DNA from: Fulvivirgaceae bacterium JP3-4
GTDB taxonomy: Bacteria; Bacteroidota; Bacteroidia; Cytophagales; Cyclobacteriaceae
DNA: 64,000 bases
NCBI GenBank assembly: GCA_029309925.1
Contig: JARKND010000001.1
Coordinates: 1,674,001 to 1,738,000, forward strand
Reading direction: 5' to 3'
This document shows positions 1 to 8,210 of the stretch, piece by piece. The translations under genes and the position numbers were made by a program. The notes beneath the pieces are model-generated. The model was given only the letters and a program-made list of their open reading frames with translations, made no database searches and was not told the DNA's origin. Position 1 is the stretch's first letter. Every line of letters begins with the position of its first letter.

Positions 1-1
1 A

Positions 2-2551
2 ATCACCGGCACCGTTACGCCAAATGTTTCAAATGCATATGCCGGTAGCCTTGACGTTAGCGGGACACTCAACGCTGGGTCAGGCTCCACAACCTTCCAG
101 GGCGCAAACACAATCACGTTGTCGGGTTCAGGAAGTGCATCCTTTAACAACTTTATCATCAGCAGTTCGGGCAGCGTAACAGCCCCAACCGGAACCATTA
201 ATGTCTCTGGTAACTTTACTATGAACGGGGGAGGAGCATTTGCTCACAACAACGGCACAGTAAATTTTAATGGGTCGAATTCATCCGTTAATGGAACAGG
301 AATCGTCTTCGGCAGCATTCTTATTTCAGGAACACTGAACGGACCAACCAACCTTAGTCTGGTTGGAAACTTCACAGACAACGGCACCTTCAACCGCGGA
401 ACGGGAACCGTTAATTTCACAGGTACTGATACGCAGATCATCGGTGGCTCGGCTGTGACAAACTTCAACAACATCAACATTACAAATACTGCGGGACCAC
501 CGTCTGTACAGATCACGACAAACAAAAATCTTCGTGGCGTGCTGACATTGGCTGCCGGCACAAATTTCGATCCGGATGGGGTTTCCGGTGCGACCGTATT
601 TACGCTTGTATCTACCGGTGACAGCCCTACGTCCGATGCTGCGATCGCCCAGTTACCTGCAACCGCGGTTATCGATGGGGCAATCACCGTTCAGCGTTAC
701 ATGTCAATTGAGGGTGCGAACAGCGGAAGGATTTACCGCTTCATCTCCTCGCCAATTGCCAATGCTCCCGTAACACAACTCCTCGATAACATTCCGATTT
801 CCGGAACATTTACAGGAGCAAATCACACCGGAAACCAGTCGATGTTTGCCTATGATGAAAGAAGCATCAACACGGATGTAAATGGCGATGGTGTCATAAA
901 CCTGCACGATGGATATTTTGATTTCCCGAATACCACTGCAACAGAGACAATGGAAAACGGACGAGGCTATAGCATTTTCATCAGAGCCAACGAATCACCG
1001 ATTTCCGGTGCTGGTTCCGCACGCTGGGACATCAGGGGTGCCGTTAACCGTGACGAGGTAATATTCAATTCTTTCACGTTTTACACACCTTCATCTAATA
1101 GCGCTAGTGATGGGTGGAATCTTGTTGGAAACCCATACCCTTCGACAATAGACTGGGATGCAGCGACTGGTTGGACAAGGACAGGACTGGATAACGCGCT
1201 TTATATGCGTGATAATGGGAGACTTACACCAGCTTACGCGACATACATCAATGGATCCTCTGTTAACGGTGGCTCGAGGTATATTCCTATCGGCCAGGCA
1301 TTCCAGGTGCGAACAAACAATGCGTCTGTTAACTTCCGGGCGACAGAGGCAGTAAAAGTTGCAGGAACACAATCGACTTTCTTCCGCGAGGAAAAGTACG
1401 AAGCCTTGAGGATTACGCTCCTCCAGGGAGCCGACCGGGATGAAACCCTTATTCGATTCACCGATAAGGCAACGAACAATTTCGATAGTCAGTGGGACGC
1501 GTACAAATTCCGGAATGACCAATTGAATGTTTTCACCAAGGTTGCCGGTACGCTTGACGAGCTTGCTATTAATGTCGTTTCCCTTCGTGACTGCGGGGAG
1601 GCATTTGAAATCTCAGTTGAAGATGTTAAGGAAGGCACCTACGATCTCGGTTTTTCCGAACTCGAAACGCTTCCCGCTGACCTGAAGGTTTATCTGTTTG
1701 ACGCATTTACGGGCACAACTGTTAACGTCCGTGAAAAAAATTACTACACGTTCGAGGTGACAAAGGACTCTGTTTCTTTTGGAAGTAAGCGCTTCGAAAT
1801 TCGATTTACAACACGGGCTATCCCTGTAATCGAGGCATCGCTGGTTAAGGATTGCGTAAGTGAGAATATTCAGGTAGTGTTGCAGAATTCAGAACCAGAT
1901 ACAAAATACCGCCTCAGCAGAAATGGACATGCATTAACGGAGTGGGCACCAGGTGGTGAAAATCTACAGTTACAGGTTAGCACTGCCACGTTAAACGAAG
2001 GCGACAATGTGATCACAGTACAGGCAGCGCCAGGCTCTTGTCGCAGGTCATTTGCAGATCTACCATTGAAGGTCTTTAAGCTGAGCCCGGTGAAGGTTAC
2101 ATTTGACTCTTTGACTAACACACTTGCGTCAAGCTACGCGGAGGGGAACCAGTGGTTCATGAATGGTGAAAAGATCGATGGAGCAACAGGCCAGGTGTTG
2201 CAGGCAACCGTGCCGGGTGTATATGAAGTTCGTGTCACCTCACCGAATGCCTGCGTTATTTCGGGAAGCTTCGACCTCCTGACGCTGGATGTAGAAAACG
2301 ATTTTACCGGGGTGTCGGTATATCCTAATCCAGTATCAAACGAACTTAATATTGAGGTAGCAGACAAGGGTGGTGAACCAACTGTTGATATGATTGGAAC
2401 AACCGGAAAAAGAATTTCGGCCATTGCGCTTCAAAAGACGCACCAAGGTTGGAGTGGCACGGTGAATATGACCGACTATCCGGCCGGCCTTTACATGATC
2501 AAAATATCCCAGGGTAAAAAGTTTTCAACCCATAAGGTTTTGAAGAAATGA
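2..2551 (+). CDS. T9SS type A sorting-domain protein, 5'-truncated by the window edge
   Basis: This is the 3' part of a large secreted or cell-surface protein. The frame is open back to base 2, so the true start and signal peptide lie upstream and about 849 residues are visible. The first ~190 residues are Asn/Gly/Thr-rich with a recurring G-T-V-N-F pattern, suggesting a repetitive beta-strand adhesin-like region. The middle holds a segment reading WNLVGNPYPSTIDW, common in such cargo proteins. The last ~80 residues form a type IX secretion sorting domain: VYPNPVSNELNIEV, then a GLYMIKIS strand and a basic THKVLKK end. Export through T9SS with tail removal is family knowledge. The ligand or role of the passenger is unknown. 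The stop codon overlaps the next start by 4 bases. Confidence 0.85.
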   Translation: MTGTVTPNVSNAYAGSLDVSGTLNAGSGSTTFQGANTITLSGSGSASFNNFIISSSGSVTAPTGTINVSGNFTMNGGGAFAHNNGTVNFNGSNSSVNGTGIVFGSILISGTLNGPTNLSLVGNFTDNGTFNRGTGTVNFTGTDTQIIGGSAVTNFNNINITNTAGPPSVQITTNKNLRGVLTLAAGTNFDPDGVSGATVFTLVSTGDSPTSDAAIAQLPATAVIDGAITVQRYMSIEGANSGRIYRFISSPIANAPVTQLLDNIPISGTFTGANHTGNQSMFAYDERSINTDVNGDGVINLHDGYFDFPNTTATETMENGRGYSIFIRANESPISGAGSARWDIRGAVNRDEVIFNSFTFYTPSSNSASDGWNLVGNPYPSTIDWDAATGWTRTGLDNALYMRDNGRLTPAYATYINGSSVNGGSRYIPIGQAFQVRTNNASVNFRATEAVKVAGTQSTFFREEKYEALRITLLQGADRDETLIRFTDKATNNFDSQWDAYKFRNDQLNVFTKVAGTLDELAINVVSLRDCGEAFEISVEDVKEGTYDLGFSELETLPADLKVYLFDAFTGTTVNVREKNYYTFEVTKDSVSFGSKRFEIRFTTRAIPVIEASLVKDCVSENIQVVLQNSEPDTKYRLSRNGHALTEWAPGGENLQLQVSTATLNEGDNVITVQAAPGSCRRSFADLPLKVFKLSPVKVTFDSLTNTLASSYAEGNQWFMNGEKIDGATGQVLQATVPGVYEVRVTSPNACVISGSFDLLTLDVENDFTGVSVYPNPVSNELNIEVADKGGEPTVDMIGTTGKRISAIALQKTHQGWSGTVNMTDYPAGLYMIKISQGKKFSTHKVLKK

Positions 2552-2751
2552 ATTTCAGACTAAAGACACTCCTCGTTAGGGTAAGTATATTGATGGTTCT
2601 TCTATCAGCACCACTACTTAGTTATTCCCAGATTGGCGACCCGGGCGGAGACCCTGATGTGCCGCTGACGGGCATTGAGTGGTTACTTGTAGCCGGAGGC
2701 TCTCTCGGTCTTCGGAAAATTTATAAAAACTACCGGCACCGGAATCTTTGA
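2548..2751 (+). CDS. Small exported protein with PID-CTERM-like C-terminus
   Basis: A 67-residue protein. Residues ~1-27 are a signal peptide ending at SYSQ. A Gly/Asp/Pro linker follows (GDPGGDPD), then a PLTG motif, a short hydrophobic stretch (WLLVAGGSLGL) and a basic tail (RKIYKNYRHRNL). This layout (leader, Gly/Pro/Asp linker, P-I/L-x-G, one hydrophobic helix, basic end) matches the short Bacteroidota proteins named for a PID-CTERM sorting signal, by memory of that family. Its ATG overlaps the stop of the T9SS cargo gene (ATGA), so the two are probably translationally coupled. The function is unknown; a role in surface sorting or as a small membrane partner is only a guess. Confidence 0.6.
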   Translation: MNFRLKTLLVRVSILMVLLSAPLLSYSQIGDPGGDPDVPLTGIEWLLVAGGSLGLRKIYKNYRHRNL

Positions 2752-2806
2752 TGTCATAAAATTGTATTGAGTTGATTGACTGATCTGACCTTACCAAAGC
2801 GCCTTA

Positions 2807-4720
2807 ATGTTTCAATATTCCGTAATAAAGTGGTTCTATAATTTAAGCTACCTGCCACGGTGGGTCATTATTGTTATCGACCTTGGCTTCATTGCCTTCT
2901 CAACCTTTCTCGGCTATCTGCTGAGATTCAATTTTGATTTTGCAGAGATCGTTCATAACCGTTTTCTTGGTGGCATAGCATTATCAGTTGCGTGTGGTTT
3001 CATTACCATTATGTTGCTTGGTAGCTACAAAGGCATTGTGCGCTATACAGGAATTCAGGATGGTGTGCGAATCTTCTTTACCGTGCTCTTGAATTCCTCC
3101 GCGATTTGTGCACTTAATCTTGTGTATTTCGTCAACACTAGAAACAACCTGATACCATACTCGGTGGTGTTGATCTCTTATTTAGCCTCTTTTCTTTTCC
3201 TCTTCAACTACCGCCTTCTTGTTAAATATATCTTCTCGTTCTATAAACGTGGCGTGGTTCGTAACTCGAAAGTGTTGATCTTCGGATCAGGCCAAACCGG
3301 TCAGATCACCAAGCATATTATCGATTCATCGCCAACGTCCACCGTGTACGGATTCCTTGAAGACGATCCGCGAAAGGTAGGAAAGGTAATTAACGGCTCA
3401 AAAATCTATAGCGCCAATACAAAGGACCTCGAAGACCTTTTGTTAACTATGAGCATCGATGAGCTGATCATCACGGTGAAGAATCTGACGCTCAAGCGTA
3501 AGAACGAACTCGTTGACGTCTGCCTCAGGCATCATGTGAAAACGCGGGTTGTTCCACCGGTGGACAAGTGGGTTCGCGGAGAATTAAGCTTGAACCAGAT
3601 TAAGGATATTCATATCGAAGATCTTCTGGAGCGTGACTCTATCAAGCTGGATAACCCTTTTGTTAAAGAAGAACTGGCAGGAAAGAGCATTCTCATTACG
3701 GGAGCTGCCGGCTCGATCGGCTCTGAGCTCGTGCGTCAGATCGTTACTTATAATCCGAAGAACATAATCCTTATCGATCAGGCCGAGTCTCCTTTATTTG
3801 AGATTGATCGTGAGATTCGTGCGCTGAAGAAAACTGTTTACGTAGCCGCGTATGTAGCAGACATCTGCAATGAACAACGCATGGAATATCTGCTCAACCT
3901 GCATAAACCGCAGATGATCTTCCATGCGGCTGCATACAAGCATGTTCCGCTGATGGAGAACAATCCGTCAGAGGCAGTTCAGTGCAATATCCTTGGGACA
4001 AAGATCATGGCTGATCTGGCAGTCCGCTGCAATGTCCGGAAGTTTGTAATGATTTCAACTGACAAGGCAGTTAATCCGACCAATGTAATGGGATGTTCGA
4101 AGCGTATTGCCGAGATGTATGTGCAGGCCTACAATAAATACCTTGATAACGTTTCAGAAAACCACACCTCGTTCGTGACAACGCGGTTCGGCAACGTGCT
4201 GGGTTCAAACGGTTCAGTCATTCCGGTATTTAAAAAACAGATCGAGCTAGGGGGACCCATTACAGTCACTCATCCTGAGATTACCCGCTACTTTATGACG
4301 ATTCCAGAAGCGTGCCAGCTTGTGTTGGAGGCCGCGGTCATGGGAAGGGGTGGAGAAATCTTTATCTTTGATATGGGTCAGTCGGTTAAAATTTTCGACC
4401 TCGCTAAGAAGATGGTTCAACTTTCCGGCCTTGAGCCCGGTCGCGATATCGATATCGTATTTACCGGATTGCGCGATGGTGAAAAATTATATGAGGAACT
4501 CCTGAACAACCAGGAAAGTACGATCCCTACGCACCATGACAAGATTATGATCGCGAAGGTAAAGGAACATGAATACATCTCGATCAATAACTTTGTAGAA
4601 CTCTTCAATGACCTGGTGAATGATCGAAACGAGTTGAAGATGGTCGCCCTCATGAAGGAACTCGTCCCAGAGTTCGTGAGCAACTACTCGAGATTTGAAG
4701 TCCTCGACAACGTTCAATGA
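2807..4720 (+). CDS. Polysaccharide biosynthesis nucleoside-diphosphate-sugar epimerase/dehydratase (CapD/WbpM/FlaA1 type)
   Basis: A 637-residue inner-membrane enzyme, full length for the large WbpM class. Four hydrophobic segments lie within residues ~18-145. A first Rossmann motif, GSGQTG, is near residue 160. The catalytic SDR domain starts with TGAAGSIGSE near residue 298. The active site reads STDKAVNPTNVMGCSK near residues 417-431, so Met replaces the usual SDR Tyr (M-x-x-x-K), a known feature of the WbpM/CapD group. These enzymes are usually UDP-GlcNAc 4,6-dehydratases feeding capsule, O-antigen or protein glycans. The gene stands 55 bases after the PID-CTERM-like gene on the same strand and may share its transcript; the exact sugar cannot be read here. 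Confidence 0.9.
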   Translation: MFQYSVIKWFYNLSYLPRWVIIVIDLGFIAFSTFLGYLLRFNFDFAEIVHNRFLGGIALSVACGFITIMLLGSYKGIVRYTGIQDGVRIFFTVLLNSSAICALNLVYFVNTRNNLIPYSVVLISYLASFLFLFNYRLLVKYIFSFYKRGVVRNSKVLIFGSGQTGQITKHIIDSSPTSTVYGFLEDDPRKVGKVINGSKIYSANTKDLEDLLLTMSIDELIITVKNLTLKRKNELVDVCLRHHVKTRVVPPVDKWVRGELSLNQIKDIHIEDLLERDSIKLDNPFVKEELAGKSILITGAAGSIGSELVRQIVTYNPKNIILIDQAESPLFEIDREIRALKKTVYVAAYVADICNEQRMEYLLNLHKPQMIFHAAAYKHVPLMENNPSEAVQCNILGTKIMADLAVRCNVRKFVMISTDKAVNPTNVMGCSKRIAEMYVQAYNKYLDNVSENHTSFVTTRFGNVLGSNGSVIPVFKKQIELGGPITVTHPEITRYFMTIPEACQLVLEAAVMGRGGEIFIFDMGQSVKIFDLAKKMVQLSGLEPGRDIDIVFTGLRDGEKLYEELLNNQESTIPTHHDKIMIAKVKEHEYISINNFVELFNDLVNDRNELKMVALMKELVPEFVSNYSRFEVLDNVQ

Positions 4721-4766
4721 AATCTTTTAAATAGGGTACGAGCTGAGGCACGACCAAATGAGTCGA

Positions 4767-5612
4767 CTATCTATAAATAGCCTTGCGCTTCGACCGATAA
4801 AGCTTCCTGTTACTATTGAAACGATATGGGAGGTAATATTCAAGCTTTGCGCTTACCAGCATATAGGCGTCATCGTTAGTTGGATCGCCACGCTTTGCGC
4901 CAGCCGGCCTCACAGGCAAACCGATTTCGGGTCTGCGGTCTGCCAATTGGCGAGCGATCGGATCTGTAAATGACGCATTGTCCACGTGAGCTGAACTGAC
5001 ATCATCGATGTAATCCGTGAAAGTCTTCCTCCAGCCTACTTCAAGTATACCGTTGAAATACGGACTGAGTTTGTACTTGACCCCAAGGCCATAAGGAATC
5101 ACCAGGGAAAACCGCGAATATTCGACACCTTCCGTTTTTAACGGTCGTAGTGCGTATTTGTCTCCGTTGAGTTTTGCTTTTGGATTAAAATATAATCCCC
5201 CAAGTCCGCCAAAAGCATACACATTAAAAGTAGGCCTCTGATAAAACCGGCCTCCTTGTGGAATAAGATTTACAAGCCCGGTCACAGCAAGTTCGTAATT
5301 CCCCGAACTGAACGATAAATTTCTTTGAAGCTTTCCATCTTCCTTCGAATTTGCATCCGCGCCAGAAAGTGTTATCCATGAAAATTCAGCCCTTGCCGCA
5401 ATGCGTTTGTTGACATAGTACATTAATCCTAACGTAACACTGGGCTTTGCATCAAGCAGGTCTGAATTGTCTTTCAAATCACCATAGTACGTAGAGGTAT
5501 TCAAGCCCGCGACCGCCATAAGGCTCCGATCCCGTCTCACCGAATAGAAGCTTTGCGCCTCAGCTGCGAGCCCGGCAAAAATGACAAGGGAAAGTAGTAA
5601 TAGGTGTCTCAT
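4767..5612 (-). CDS. Outer-membrane beta-barrel protein (DUF6089-like)
   Basis: A 281-residue protein with a signal peptide (residues ~1-19, ending AAEAQS). A conserved N-terminal strand, LMAVAGLNTSTYYGDL, resembles the start of DUF6089 proteins. The body consists of alternating aromatic/glycine strands such as VYAFGGLGGLYFNP and GILEVGWRKTFTDYIDDVSS, as expected for an 8- to 10-strand outer-membrane barrel. The last 20 residues are unusually basic. No enzyme motif is visible. It converges with the CapD gene across a 46-bp gap with no clear terminator. The family is widespread in Bacteroidota and its function is not established. Confidence 0.75.
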   Translation of the reverse strand: MRHLLLLSLVIFAGLAAEAQSFYSVRRDRSLMAVAGLNTSTYYGDLKDNSDLLDAKPSVTLGLMYYVNKRIAARAEFSWITLSGADANSKEDGKLQRNLSFSSGNYELAVTGLVNLIPQGGRFYQRPTFNVYAFGGLGGLYFNPKAKLNGDKYALRPLKTEGVEYSRFSLVIPYGLGVKYKLSPYFNGILEVGWRKTFTDYIDDVSSAHVDNASFTDPIARQLADRRPEIGLPVRPAGAKRGDPTNDDAYMLVSAKLEYYLPYRFNSNRKLYRSKRKAIYR

Positions 5613-5655
5613 CAGGGTCAGTCTTCAAACCAACTATAAAGATAGCAAATTTCAA

Positions 5656-6876
5656 TTAAAATTTGTCGCCAAGAACCTCTTTGACACGGTTTGCCGCATC
5701 CTTTAACAGGATAGCTGATTTCACCTTCAAACCGGATTCCTCGATGATTTTGGCGCCTTCCTCAGCATTGGTACCTTGCAGGCGCACAATGATCGGAACC
5801 CTGATATTCCCAATCTTTTTATAGGCTTCCACTACACCGTTTGCAACCCGGTCGCAACGTACAATTCCACCGAAGATATTGATTAGAATCGCCTTAACAT
5901 TGGGGTCTTTGAGGATAATCCTGAACCCCGCTTCAACGGTTTCAGCATTCGCTCCACCACCCACGTCAAGGAAGTTTGCAGGCTCGCCACCTGACAGTTT
6001 AATAATATCCATGGTTGCCATCGCCAGTCCGGCACCATTCACCATACATCCCACGTTACCATCAAGTTTCACATAGTTGAGGCCGGCTTTTCCCGCTTCA
6101 ACTTCCAATGGATCTTCTTCGGTAATGTCGCGCAATTCTGCGAGGTCCTTATGTCTGTATAATGCGTTGTCATCAAGATTCACTTTCGCATCGACCGCGA
6201 TGATCTTGTTATCAGAAGTTTTCAACAATGGATTGATCTCAAACATTGACGCATCGAGACCGAGGTATGCAGCATACAGCGAATGGATGAATTTCACTCC
6301 TTCCTTAAAGGCATTTCCTTCCCAGCCTAAAGCGAAAGCCATCTTGCGCGCCTGGAATGGCTGCAACCCGATGGCCGGATCGATCCACTCTTTGATGATC
6401 TTTTCCGGATGGTTTTCCGCTACCTCTTCAATATTCATCCCGCCTTCAGTTGACGCCATGATCACCGGGCAACCTTTAGAACGGTCGAGCAGAATGCTCA
6501 TGTAGTATTCTTTCGGCTCTGATTCGCCCGGGTAGTAAACATCCTCGGCAATCAAAACTTTGTTCACTTTCTTTCCCTCCGGTCCTGTCTGCAACGTCAC
6601 CAGAACGCCACCGAGAATCCCCTTAACTTTTTCCGGAACCTCAGCCAGGCTCTTGGCCAGGACAACACCTTTCGACCCCGTCTCTTTAATGGTTCCTTTT
6701 CCGCGACCACCGGCATGGATCTGTGACTTCACTACAAACCACTTAGTACCCGTCTCGGCCTGAAGTTCTTTTGCGGCCTGAACAGCCGAATCAAAAGTGT
6801 CTGCAACAATACCGCGCTGGATTGCAACGCCATATCTTCTAAGAATTTCCTTGCCTTGGTATTCGTGAATGTTCAT
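5656..6876 (-). CDS. sucC: Succinyl-CoA ligase (ADP-forming) beta subunit
   Basis: A 406-residue TCA-cycle enzyme subunit that with SucD converts succinyl-CoA and ADP (or GDP) to succinate, CoA and ATP (or GTP). The N-terminus [17 protein letters not shown] is diagnostic. The ATP-grasp part includes [13 protein letters not shown], and the C-terminal ligase domain carries FLDVGGGAN and [10 protein letters not shown]. It is about 18 residues longer than the E. coli protein. sucD is not adjacent, which is common in this phylum. A good Bacteroidota promoter match lies just upstream (6896-6926), so it is probably transcribed alone. The 42 bp before the DUF6089-like gene hold no obvious terminator. 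Confidence 0.97.
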   Translation of the reverse strand: MNIHEYQGKEILRRYGVAIQRGIVADTFDSAVQAAKELQAETGTKWFVVKSQIHAGGRGKGTIKETGSKGVVLAKSLAEVPEKVKGILGGVLVTLQTGPEGKKVNKVLIAEDVYYPGESEPKEYYMSILLDRSKGCPVIMASTEGGMNIEEVAENHPEKIIKEWIDPAIGLQPFQARKMAFALGWEGNAFKEGVKFIHSLYAAYLGLDASMFEINPLLKTSDNKIIAVDAKVNLDDNALYRHKDLAELRDITEEDPLEVEAGKAGLNYVKLDGNVGCMVNGAGLAMATMDIIKLSGGEPANFLDVGGGANAETVEAGFRIILKDPNVKAILINIFGGIVRCDRVANGVVEAYKKIGNIRVPIIVRLQGTNAEEGAKIIEESGLKVKSAILLKDAANRVKEVLGDKF

Positions 6877-6895
6877 GAAGTTTTTGTTTTGGCTC

Positions 6896-6926
6896 GAAAC
6901 TTAGTTTATTTAAACGTTATTTCAAA
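6896..6926 (-). promoter_or_regulatory. Candidate Bacteroidota housekeeping promoter of sucC
   Basis: On the minus strand, TTTG (-33 element, complement of 6923-6926) is followed after exactly 19 bases by TAAGTTTC (complement of 6896-6903). This matches TAnnTTTG at seven of eight positions. The sucC ATG begins 20 bases further on. Consensus and spacing follow the known Bacteroidota sigma-A pattern; no transcript evidence is available. Confidence 0.5.
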
Positions 6927-6937
6927 TTTGGTGGAGG

Positions 6938-6969
6938 GTTGATTAGTTGATCCGTTGATCGGTTGATTC
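6938..6969 (+). repeat. Four tandem 8-bp repeats (GTTGATNN)
   Basis: GTTGATTA, GTTGATCC, GTTGATCG and GTTGATTC follow each other without gaps in the divergent region between sucC and the ABC ATPase gene. Only the last two bases vary. No complementary arm lies nearby except a short GCATCAAC at about 6976-6983. The period is 8 rather than the 7 seen elsewhere in the window. Confidence 0.7.
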
Positions 6970-7012
6970 GGGCGCGCATCAACTTGGTGCACCAGGTCTG
7001 CATCGCGCCACC

Positions 7013-7047
7013 AAATCTTAAATCTGAAATCTTAAATCTTAAATTGC
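7013..7047 (+). repeat. Heptad repeat array (AAATCTT) abutting a start codon
   Basis: Five phase-locked heptads (AAATCTT, AAATCTG, AAATCTT, AAATCTT, AAATTGC) end three bases before the ATG of the ABC ATPase gene, so they occupy its ribosome-binding region. The same heptad recurs at 35072-35119 after another gene. No complementary arm is present here, unlike most other arrays of the window. Confidence 0.75.
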
Positions 7048-7050
7048 TCC

Positions 7051-7719
7051 ATGCTCGAGGCAAAAGGAATCCAGAAATCCTACGGTCAGTTACCTGTTCT
7101 TAAAAACATCGACCTTCATGTAAAGAAAGGGGAGATCGTGGCGATCGTTGGCGCTTCGGGCGCGGGAAAGAGCACGCTGCTCCATATTCTCGGCACGCTG
7201 GACACGCCTGACCAGGGCAAGGTGTTCATTAACCAACAGGACGTTTTTTCACAGTCGCCTAAAAATATCGCGGCCTTCCGAAATAAGTCTATCGGCTTTG
7301 TGTTTCAGTTTCACAACCTGCTGCCGGAATTTTCAGCCCTCGAAAATGTAATGATCCCGGGTTTCATAGCGGGCAAAAATGAACAGGAAGTAAGACAACG
7401 TGCAGGTGAGTTACTCGGTATGCTCGGACTCGGAGCGCGCCTCAACCACAAGCCCTCGGAACTCTCAGGTGGTGAACAGCAGCGCACTGCCGTTGCGCGC
7501 GCACTCATCAACTCCCCGGACATGATCCTCGCTGACGAGCCCAGCGGTAACCTCGATTCGAAAAACGCAATCGAGCTTCACGACCTCTTCTTCAAGCTTC
7601 GCAAAGAGCTCGGTCATACCTTCATCATTGTCACGCATAACCCCGACCTTTCCCGCATGGCCGACCGCAGGCTTGAGATTCGTGACGGGCAGGTGAGTGG
7701 GGGAGCGCAGGTGCAATAG
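7051..7719 (+). CDS. ABC transporter ATP-binding protein (LolD/MacB type)
   Basis: A 222-residue ATPase subunit. The Walker A motif GASGAGKST is at ~37-45, a Q-loop region VFQFHNLLPEF follows, then signature LSGGEQQR, Walker B MILADEPSGNLD and the switch His in IIVTHN. The short length and N-terminus (MLEAKGIQKSYGQLPVLKNIDLHV) fit the LolD/FtsE/MacB group that drives lipoprotein release or mechanotransmission-type export. No permease is adjacent, so the substrate cannot be assigned. The upstream region is filled by a heptad repeat array with no Shine-Dalgarno sequence; translation may begin at this ATG without one, as is common in Bacteroidota. Confidence 0.88.
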   Translation: MLEAKGIQKSYGQLPVLKNIDLHVKKGEIVAIVGASGAGKSTLLHILGTLDTPDQGKVFINQQDVFSQSPKNIAAFRNKSIGFVFQFHNLLPEFSALENVMIPGFIAGKNEQEVRQRAGELLGMLGLGARLNHKPSELSGGEQQRTAVARALINSPDMILADEPSGNLDSKNAIELHDLFFKLRKELGHTFIIVTHNPDLSRMADRRLEIRDGQVSGGAQVQ

Positions 7720-7747
7720 TCGGCTTAACTCGATGTGACGGCTGTCT

Positions 7748-7895
7748 GTTGCAAGGTTGCAAGTTCCAGGTCGTAGGTTCCAAGTTCCGTGTTGCAGGTT
7801 CAAGGTCGGAGGTTCCAAGTGGCCTGTCGACAGTCGAGCGTTTCAGGTTCCAAGTTCCAGGTTCCAAGTTTCAGGTCGCAGGTTGCAACTCGCAA
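7748..7895 (+). repeat. Heptad repeat array, left arm (GTTCCAA-type)
   Basis: About 19 consecutive degenerate 7-mers of the form NNNNGTT (for example GTTGCAA, GTTCCAG, GTTCCAA, GTTTCAG) keep phase for most of the stretch, with one interruption at ~7820-7840. It begins 28 bases after the stop codon of the ABC ATPase. The complementary arm is at 8081-8210, so the pair flanks a unique core (7896-8080) between two convergent genes. Short ORFs across it are repeat artefacts. Confidence 0.8.
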
Positions 7896-8080
7896 TACTC
7901 GCCTCACGAGTGAGCTGTCGTTTGTGACCGCGAGACACATCTGGACTCGTCAATGGTACCATTTCAGCCAATTCAACCAGCCGAATAAAATTCTGAATTA
8001 AAAAATAAACTGTTAAAAATGAGACATTTACATCAAATGATTCATCTATTGCTTTAGTAAGAGAAATTGAAATCACCGGC
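7896..8080. other. Unique core between the two heptad arms; no gene seen
   Basis: This completes the 491-bp gene-free stretch 7720-8210. The core is AT-richer than its flanks. It has no convincing ORF, tRNA fold or terminator that I can see. Because the flanking arms are complementary, a transcript through it would present this core as a large loop. Confidence 0.5.
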
Positions 8081-8210
8081 AACCCGAAACCGTCAACACG
8101 GAACCCTCAACACGGAACACTTAACCCGGAACAAAGACAGCGCAACCCGTAACCTGAAACCTGTAGCTTGGAACCTTAAACCTTGAACCTTGAACTTTAA
8201 ACTTTGAATC
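8081..8210 (+). repeat. Heptad repeat array, right arm (AACNNNN-type)
   Basis: Eighteen to nineteen phase-locked heptads, each starting AAC or AGC (AACCCGA, AACCGTC, AACACGG, AACCTGA, AACCTTG, AACTTTA, AACTTTG and so on). They run up to the stop codon of mtaB at 8211. The units are the reverse complement of the NNNNGTT units of 7748-7895. On the mtaB transcript this arm immediately follows the stop codon. Confidence 0.8.

Noticed and set aside
7789-8082. Two opposing ORFs in the heptad region after the ABC ATPase
   Set aside because: They read the repeat units (VPS-, WNLEPG-like runs) and have no signal, motif or promoter; products of a 7-bp period in open frames.
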